Below, in pieces: positions 22,674 through 27,202 of a stretch of 27,202 nucleotides of DNA (position 1 is its first letter; the number at the start of each line of letters is the position of its first letter). Under the pieces are notes generated by a model that worked only from the letters and a program-made list of their open reading frames with translations, searched no databases and was not told the origin of the DNA. The stretch comes from UBA1189 sp045126595 (lineage in GTDB: Bacteria; Bacteroidota; Bacteroidia; Bacteroidales; Bacteroidaceae): positions 1 to 27,202 of the forward strand of contig JBGVOS010000156.1 in assembly GCA_045126595.1 (NCBI GenBank), given 5' to 3'. A program made the translations under genes and the position numbers.

Positions 22674-24014
22674 TATCCCGCTCAGATCCACCTTATAGTA
22701 AGTGGGGGCAGTGTCATTCTTCTCGATAAACATTGCCATGTAGATAGGAGCATATACAATCTTCCCTTTTACATGTAGATTATCGTTATTGAATACGACA
22801 GCTTCGGCAATGTTATACTCCCCGCAATCCATGATATTCGATAGGGCGCGATGCGTGTCATAATCCTTGCCCGACTTCACTTCTATGGGGATTATGCGCC
22901 CATCAAGCTCGATGACAAAGTCGAGTTCGCCCCGCTTCTTGCTATTATAATAGTACACGCTCAGGCCATGAGCCACAAGCTCCTGTGCTACAGCATTCTC
23001 GTATATTGCTCCATGGTTAATGTCCTTGTCTCCTTTGATGATACGCAGTTGTATGCCCTGCGCATACTGAGCGGCCAACAGACCTATGTCGCTTTGGAAG
23101 AGCTTGAACAGGTTGCGCGTCTTGGCAAGCAGCAGAGGTACCTTAGGCTCCTCTACATTATATACGGGTAGGGCGACGCCTGCATTGGCCAGCCATAGGA
23201 AACTATTCTGGAAACGGTCGAACTTGGCATGCTCGTTGAGCCTTTTCAGGATAAAACGTTTGTTCTTTGCATCCAGCTCGGGGGGGATGAGGTTGAATAT
23301 CTCCTCTATATATAGCTTGTTGTGAGGGTCATACTGCGCTATGTCGCGCTTGTAGAGCCGTATTACATCTTGCTGCACGGTCATCACCTCCTGCAAGTTG
23401 TTGCTCTCGAGATATTTGCTTACTGCCGCAGGCATACCGCCTACTATAAGATAGAGACGATAGAGCTCCATCATCTTCGTATGGACGAATGCGTCTACTG
23501 CAATGCGCTTCTCCCACGCATCACGCAACGCGCCGATGACCTTCTCGCCGACACCTACAGCCGAGACAAATTCCTCGAAGTCCAGCGGATACATATCCTT
23601 CACTCCCATATACCCTACAGGCTCGGAGCGGAGATCCTTCAGTTCTACTCCCAAGAGCGAACCGCTGAGGATATAACGATAAGAACCCTCATCGACCAGA
23701 AATTTGATAGCAGTGACTATCTCAGGACACAACTGCACCTCATCGAAGAACACCAGCGTATCTCCTTTTATCAATGGATCAGAAGTCACTGTAGAGAGTC
23801 GGAGCAGAATGTCATCGACTCCCCGGGCTTCTTTGAACACCCCCACAGCATCGGGGCGCTCTACAAAGTTGATTTCTACAAAACTTTTGAACGTCTTGCC
23901 AAATTCACGGATAGAGAACGTTTTTCCTATCTGCCGAGCACCAGTTATCAATAGCGCATTGCTTGTAGAAGCATAATAATCGCGTATGTAACTGTCAATC
24001 TTACGTTTAATCAT
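22668..24014 (-). CDS. AAA-family ATPase with DUF4143 domain
   Basis: From the ATG at 24014 the protein has 448 residues. An in-frame ATG at 24098 would add 28 residues that are translated from the promoter repeats, so I reject it. The N-terminal AAA_14 domain has Walker A GARQIGKT (25-32), Walker B LVFFDEVQLCP and the sensor-like ILSGSLLG. The C-terminal DUF4143 domain holds a restriction-endonuclease-like pattern, GELDFVIELDGRIIPIEVKSG (D, E and K of a PD-(D/E)xK-type core). The family is common and multicopy in Bacteroidetes; its role is not established, with mobility and defence both suggested by context elsewhere. Here the gene is bracketed by 106-bp direct repeats and can be read as a self-contained cassette. 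Confidence 0.88.
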   Translation of the reverse strand: MIKRKIDSYIRDYYASTSNALLITGARQIGKTFSIREFGKTFKSFVEINFVERPDAVGVFKEARGVDDILLRLSTVTSDPLIKGDTLVFFDEVQLCPEIVTAIKFLVDEGSYRYILSGSLLGVELKDLRSEPVGYMGVKDMYPLDFEEFVSAVGVGEKVIGALRDAWEKRIAVDAFVHTKMMELYRLYLIVGGMPAAVSKYLESNNLQEVMTVQQDVIRLYKRDIAQYDPHNKLYIEEIFNLIPPELDAKNKRFILKRLNEHAKFDRFQNSFLWLANAGVALPVYNVEEPKVPLLLAKTRNLFKLFQSDIGLLAAQYAQGIQLRIIKGDKDINHGAIYENAVAQELVAHGLSVYYYNSKKRGELDFVIELDGRIIPIEVKSGKDYDTHRALSNIMDCGEYNIAEAVVFNNDNLHVKGKIVYAPIYMAMFIEKNDTAPTYYKVDLSGIR

Positions 24015-24020
24015 ATTGTT

Positions 24021-24098
24021 GCCGCTTTTCCAATGCAAATCTATATCTATTTTGCCGTTTTTCCAAGAAAAAACGAGCTTATTTTGCCGTTTTTCCAA
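24021..24098. repeat. Three 13-bp motifs at 32-33 bp spacing over the ATPase promoter
   Basis: GCCGTTTTTCCAA occurs at 24054-24066 and 24086-24098, and a one-mismatch copy GCCGCTTTTCCAA at 24021-24033. The two perfect copies extend to 21 identical bases. The spacing of 33 and 32 bp is about three helical turns. The first copy lies between the predicted transcript start and the ATG, the second overlaps the -33 region, and the third is just upstream, an operator-like layout. Confidence 0.8.
24036..24066 (-). promoter_or_regulatory. Promoter of the ATPase gene
   Basis: On the minus strand CTTGG, with TTG at 24066-24064, is followed after 20 bp by TAGATTTG (24043-24036), a TAnnTTTG match. The start codon at 24014 is then about 20 nt from the -7 element. 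The promoter overlaps the 13-bp repeats and lies inside the longer alternative reading frame, which supports the shorter start. Confidence 0.6.
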
Positions 24099-24114
24099 GA
24101 TTTGCGGGTTCTAC

Positions 24115-24220
24115 ATCAAAACCATCAGCGGGCCTCACCTCGGTGAAGCCCGCTGATATGCTATATATATAATAGGTGTATGTTGGTCGTTCCAAGGGTT
24201 TAAGGGTTAGGGGTGAAGGG
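24115..24220. repeat. 106-bp direct repeat, right copy
   Basis: Identical to 22525-22630 and in the same orientation, 1590 bp away. Its hairpin is at 24124-24157. Seven bases (TTGCGGG) a few positions further out are also shared by both copies, suggesting a slightly longer ancestral repeat that has decayed at its edge. Confidence 0.92.
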
Positions 24221-24224
24221 CTAG

Positions 24225-24320
24225 AGTGTCATCTCGAGCGAAGAGAGAGAACTCGCGCAGGGACTATGAAAGTTTTCGTGAGACTTTTGCGAGATTTCTC
24301 ACAATGTTCGAAATGACACT
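24225..24320. repeat. AGTGTCAT-type palindromic intergenic element
   Basis: The 96-bp element opens with AGTGTCAT (24225-24232), followed by CTCGAGCGAAGAGAGA. It closes with TTCGAAATGACACT (24307-24320), giving terminal inverted repeats, with GAGATTTCTC before the right end. It is a diverged relative of 110-191. It lies directly against the right 106-bp repeat. Confidence 0.65.
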
Positions 24321-24380
24321 AACCCCCAACCTTTTAATCCTTAACCCTTACCCTTCTCACCCTTAATCTTTAACCTTTCA
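24321..24380. repeat. Pyrimidine-rich CCTTAACCC/TTAACC short-repeat tract
   Basis: Irregular units such as CCTTAACCC, TTACCC, TTCTCACCC and TTTAACC run for about 60 bp. They are complementary in style to the purine tract that ends the right 106-bp repeat, so the two tracts bracket the palindromic element as an imperfect long inverted repeat. Together with the elements to the left and the promoter to the right, this accounts for most of the 542-bp gap between the ATPase start and the small ORF; 24440-24556 is leader with nothing else recognised. Confidence 0.6.
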
Positions 24381-24402
24381 TTACAAAAAATAGGTGAAAA
24401 GT

Positions 24403-24433
24403 ATTGTTGTTTAGGATTTTATGCGTAACTTTG
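24403..24433 (+). promoter_or_regulatory. Promoter of the small peptide and fimbrillin-like operon
   Basis: ATTG (24403-24406) is followed after 19 bp by TAACTTTG (24426-24433) and then CACC, a near-ideal Bacteroidetes promoter. It leaves a leader of about 115 nt before the small ORF at 24557. Confidence 0.7.
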
Positions 24434-24556
24434 CACCTTGGATATCTTGCCGTGTAGTGTATGCGCGCGTGTAGCGTGCTGATTGACAGATGGTTGATGG
24501 CGAGAGCCTATGTATTTTGACGTGAGTGTATAATAAGAAAAAGGTAATAAAGAAAG

Positions 24557-24778
24557 ATGAAAATTAAGAGACATTACACATCGCCCGTCACCTGTCGGGC
24601 AACCGTAGAACTCGAAGGGGGCTTCTGCGGGTCGATAATAGACAGCAGTGCCAAGACGGTGAACATCACCTCATCGGCACAGGATTATGAGGCGGTAGGC
24701 GAGGATTTCACGTGGGGTACAAATGCCGACGGCAAGTGGAGCGGAAGCAATGGTAGTGAAAGCATTACATGGGACTAA
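24557..24778 (+). CDS. Small 73-residue protein upstream of a fimbrillin-like gene
   Basis: The 73-residue product begins MKIKRHYTSPVTCRATVELE and continues GGFCGSIIDSS. It has a short basic start, two cysteines (13 and 24), and a Gly/Ser/Asn-rich acidic second half with three Trp (GEDFTWG, GKWSG, ITWD at the end). There is no lipobox and no membrane helix. Short Bacteroidales proteins with the pattern Y-x-x-P, LE-x-x-G-x-C-x-S and an acidic Trp-containing tail are often seen next to fimbrillin-type genes; this is recalled, not searched. It is 22 bp ahead of the lipoprotein gene under the same promoter and preceded by an AAAGAAAG purine run. Function unknown. Confidence 0.7.
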   Translation: MKIKRHYTSPVTCRATVELEGGFCGSIIDSSAKTVNITSSAQDYEAVGEDFTWGTNADGKWSGSNGSESITWD

Positions 24779-24800
24779 TCAATAACGGAAAGATATAACG

Positions 24801-27202
24801 ATGAACAGATATATGAAACTATATGCCCTGCTGGGTGCAGTTTGCCTGCTGGGCGCGTGTCATGACGATTTCGGTTATGAGGGAGGCATCAAGGTCATTC
24901 CCGGTGAGGAGATACGGTTCGGTGCTACGGCCCACTTTGAGGACGGCGACAACACTACCCGTACAGTATATGGCGATATCGTAGGAAATCAGATTGAGGT
25001 CAACTGGGTGGCTGGTGAAGACCGTATTCAGATAGCTTCACCTCACACGACAGGTGTTGATGTGGCGGAGTATACCGTTACGAGCGCCGCCGATGCAGAT
25101 CTTGCTAATGGTAAGGACAAGAGTACCGCCAAGACGTTACAACGTATCGGTGAGGCTGGTTTGCAGTGGACTAACGAAGAAAAATATGAGTTCTATGCCA
25201 TGTATCCCTCACATAATCAACTGAAGGAGATCGTTACAGAGGTGGAAGACACCAAAACGTATGGTTTAAAGACATCATATGATGAGCAAGGAAACCCTGT
25301 GGGCACCATGGTGGGATATCTGCCTTTACGACAAGATCCAAAAGATTTGAATGGACTTACCTTCACTAATGATGTTTGTGTGGTAGAGCCCGACATGCGT
25401 TTTGCCTATATGGTAGCAAAGGAACATTATACAGTTCCTGAGGATGGCGTGATTGATGAAGATACGGAAAAGATTCAACTGAACTTCTCTTCACTGGTTA
25501 CAGCACTGCAGTTCGACATCACGGCCAACACAATCGGTCATAACAATAGTTCAGGCAGTATTCGTGTTACAGACTTAACACTTTATAGCCATAGCGGTAA
25601 AGATATTTGCGGAAAGTTTGAATATACTTTCCCGAAAGGAGAAGTAGAGGCCGTGAGTGAAGGGGACTTCAAGACAGATAATAGTACCTCGGGCTATAGC
25701 CGTGTTTCTATGAGTTTTGGTCAAGGCATTCCTCTTGCAGAGGGCCAAGCTATCGAAGCGACTTTTTTCTTGCTCCCTTCTGTGGAAAAATATACTGGTG
25801 GTGATTTGAAGTTGATCATCCACTACGTGGTAAATGAAAAGCATGTTCAGACAAAGACAGCGACCATTAATAAGGATTTGAAGCCTCGCAAGAAGTACTA
25901 CTTCAAAGACATGTTGCTTCCACCAATATCGACTGATGTGGAGGCTTCGGTTTGGTTCCAGGCTCTAGAACCGCAAATCTTGGCTTCACAGGTATCTTTT
26001 CCTGTGGCGGGTAATGTATTCGCAAGTTCTCTCTATGGTGCTCCTGAAAACAATTACCAGCAGAGCGCAAAATTGGAAGACTTATGGAACATGGGGGTTC
26101 GTGGCTTTGAAATTGTCACCCAGTCTGCCAATGCAGACCCTACGGGTAGCTTGAAAGACTGTCAGGTTATGGCAGCTGAGGAATTCTGTACAGGATCAGG
26201 AGCATATACATTCCATAAAGCATTTGATGAGTTGGTTGCTAAGCTAAAAGAATACCCGGAAGAGACGCTTGTTATTCTAGCAACATACATGGCAAAGGAT
26301 GATGGATACAACCCTTATGCTTATATCTCGAACCTCTTCAATTATCTTGAATGGTATGATGAAAATAATGCGCATGGCATAGATCAAGACGATTTTGTCC
26401 AACTTACAGATACTTCAACGGTTGCAAATTTACAAGGGAAAATTGCCATTATCGTACGTCCTGGAGATGATGAACGCTGGTTGTATGAGAATGGTGAAAA
26501 ATATAGTCCATATACTATTTTGGGTGTAAATAAGCCAGATGATGGGTTAACCTGTAAAATCCCTACTGTAGCGGCAATAAAAGCAAATACTTGGTGGAAT
26601 AATGTTGTGTGCATTTGGGATTGGGGAACAGCATCATACGATGTGTGGGATCGTCGTTATGGTTCAGATTATGCGCGTGCTGCAGCCTTTTATGATATGG
26701 CTGTAAGCAGGAACATCGAAAATCGTAAAGAAAAAGCTCAAATTGAGACGTATTTGTATGCCTCTAACAAGTCAACTGCTACAGTTGGTGCTACCGAAGG
26801 ATTCTCTTGGTCAGGAGATGTTGAGGACAACAACTTCAACAATTATGGGGAAGGCAGTATGCCTTCTTATACCAGTTTCAATTATGAGCACTCACTTTCA
26901 ACATCAAACACCAATAAAGCCTATGTGCAGGAATGGATGCGTGTGATTCCTGAAGGCGGAATTATGGGTTGTATAGACAGTCAAGGAAGTACTTCACGCA
27001 CTCGCCGTTCTTTATGGGTAAATTGGCCTTCATCTATTGTTGATAAGAAAGCTGCAATTAAAGGGTTGTTTGAGAAATCCGTTAAGACAAAAGGAAAGGG
27101 AACAGGCGATTTATATATAAATGTTCTTTCTGGTTACTATGCAGATTTAAATATTGTTAAAACAATCAAAGATGATGGACTAGGTGGAATATTTGGCAGC
27201 TC
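24801..27202 (+). CDS. Fimbrillin-like lipoprotein fused to a degenerate PI-PLC-like domain (C terminus off window)
   Basis: An open frame starts at the ATG at 24801 and continues without a stop for 800 codons to the window edge. MNRYMKLYALLGAVCLLGAC is a lipoprotein signal (Cys20, then HDD). Residues about 30-390 look like tandem fimbrillin-type beta domains (EEIRFGATAHFEDG...TRTVYGD...IEVNWVAGEDRIQIAS; RFAYMVAKEHY; LNFSSLVTALQFDIT; KPRKKYYFKDMLLP). From about 395 it resembles a PI-specific phospholipase C barrel: SFPVAGNVFASSLYG, LEDLWNMGVRGFEIV (to residue 438), YTFHKAFDELVAKLKEYPEETLVILATY, LQGKIAIIVRP (544-554), WVNWPSS and LYINVLSGYY. The usual GTHDS histidine position reads AGN and the second His region reads CQVMAAEEF, so it is probably not catalytic. 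A surface adhesin role is inferred. Base composition turns AT-rich. Confidence 0.75.
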   Translation, partial: MNRYMKLYALLGAVCLLGACHDDFGYEGGIKVIPGEEIRFGATAHFEDGDNTTRTVYGDIVGNQIEVNWVAGEDRIQIASPHTTGVDVAEYTVTSAADADLANGKDKSTAKTLQRIGEAGLQWTNEEKYEFYAMYPSHNQLKEIVTEVEDTKTYGLKTSYDEQGNPVGTMVGYLPLRQDPKDLNGLTFTNDVCVVEPDMRFAYMVAKEHYTVPEDGVIDEDTEKIQLNFSSLVTALQFDITANTIGHNNSSGSIRVTDLTLYSHSGKDICGKFEYTFPKGEVEAVSEGDFKTDNSTSGYSRVSMSFGQGIPLAEGQAIEATFFLLPSVEKYTGGDLKLIIHYVVNEKHVQTKTATINKDLKPRKKYYFKDMLLPPISTDVEASVWFQALEPQILASQVSFPVAGNVFASSLYGAPENNYQQSAKLEDLWNMGVRGFEIVTQSANADPTGSLKDCQVMAAEEFCTGSGAYTFHKAFDELVAKLKEYPEETLVILATYMAKDDGYNPYAYISNLFNYLEWYDENNAHGIDQDDFVQLTDTSTVANLQGKIAIIVRPGDDERWLYENGEKYSPYTILGVNKPDDGLTCKIPTVAAIKANTWWNNVVCIWDWGTASYDVWDRRYGSDYARAAAFYDMAVSRNIENRKEKAQIETYLYASNKSTATVGATEGFSWSGDVEDNNFNNYGEGSMPSYTSFNYEHSLSTSNTNKAYVQEWMRVIPEGGIMGCIDSQGSTSRTRRSLWVNWPSSIVDKKAAIKGLFEKSVKTKGKGTGDLYINVLSGYYADLNIVKTIKDDGLGGIFGS

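Noticed and set aside
24015..24098. Longer N terminus for the ATPase starting at 24098
   Set aside because: The extra residues come from the 13-bp repeat array and from a plausible promoter; the Walker A domain begins normally from the ATG at 24014.
22525..24220. 106-bp repeats as attL/attR of an integrative element
   Set aside because: No integrase, recombinase or tRNA gene lies inside or next to them, and only one gene is enclosed.

Overview
The window looks like a chromosomal stretch from a gut-type Bacteroidales bacterium (Bacteroidaceae or Prevotellaceae; I cannot name the genus). The evidence is a SusC/SusD pair, a UpxY-type NusG paralogue, fimbrillin-like lipoproteins, lipoproteins with acidic residues just after the lipobox cysteine, a DUF2795 protein, and promoters of the Bacteroidetes form TTTG / 19-20 bp / TAnnTTTG. 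No rRNA, tRNA, transposase, integrase or CRISPR array was found.

Left part (1-9462), mostly housekeeping. A truncated secreted-protein gene leaves the left edge, followed by a GH95 alpha-L-fucosidase-type enzyme with its own promoter. Next is a leftward cluster: methyltransferase, PduO-type cobalamin adenosyltransferase, DUF2795 protein, LptF/LptG-type permease and DEAD-box RNA helicase. A second promoter lies inside the end of the adenosyltransferase gene. The divergent dgt gene (dGTPase-type HD hydrolase) converges on a secreted TPR protein. Between those two sits a regular array of four 10-bp palindromes spaced exactly 22 bp apart.

Middle part (9611-21824). This is a tight six-gene rightward operon: SusC-like TonB-dependent transporter, SusD-like lipoprotein, and four further lipoproteins (a DUF4984/DUF4843-type protein, a large protein with a duplicated module, a 919-residue LRR protein, and a BACON-like plus LRR protein). 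It encodes no carbohydrate-active enzyme and no regulator, so it looks like a surface binding and import machine whose ligand is unknown and need not be a glycan.

Right part (21712-27202), an accessory region rich in repeats. An orphan UpxY-type antiterminator gene points left. Beside it an AAA ATPase/DUF4143 gene is bracketed by two identical 106-bp direct repeats, and its promoter and start codon are overlaid by three copies of a 13-bp motif spaced 32-33 bp apart. A palindromic GTCAT-type intergenic element and purine-rich short repeats follow. A strong promoter then drives a 73-residue peptide and a large lipoprotein that runs off the right edge. That lipoprotein joins a fimbrillin-like N-terminal half to a PI-PLC-like barrel whose catalytic residues appear to be missing, and its base composition becomes AT-rich.

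The best candidates for something undescribed are the 22-bp palindrome array, the fimbrillin/PI-PLC pseudoenzyme with its small upstream peptide, the direct-repeat-bracketed ATPase cassette, and the CAZyme-free SusCD/LRR operon.
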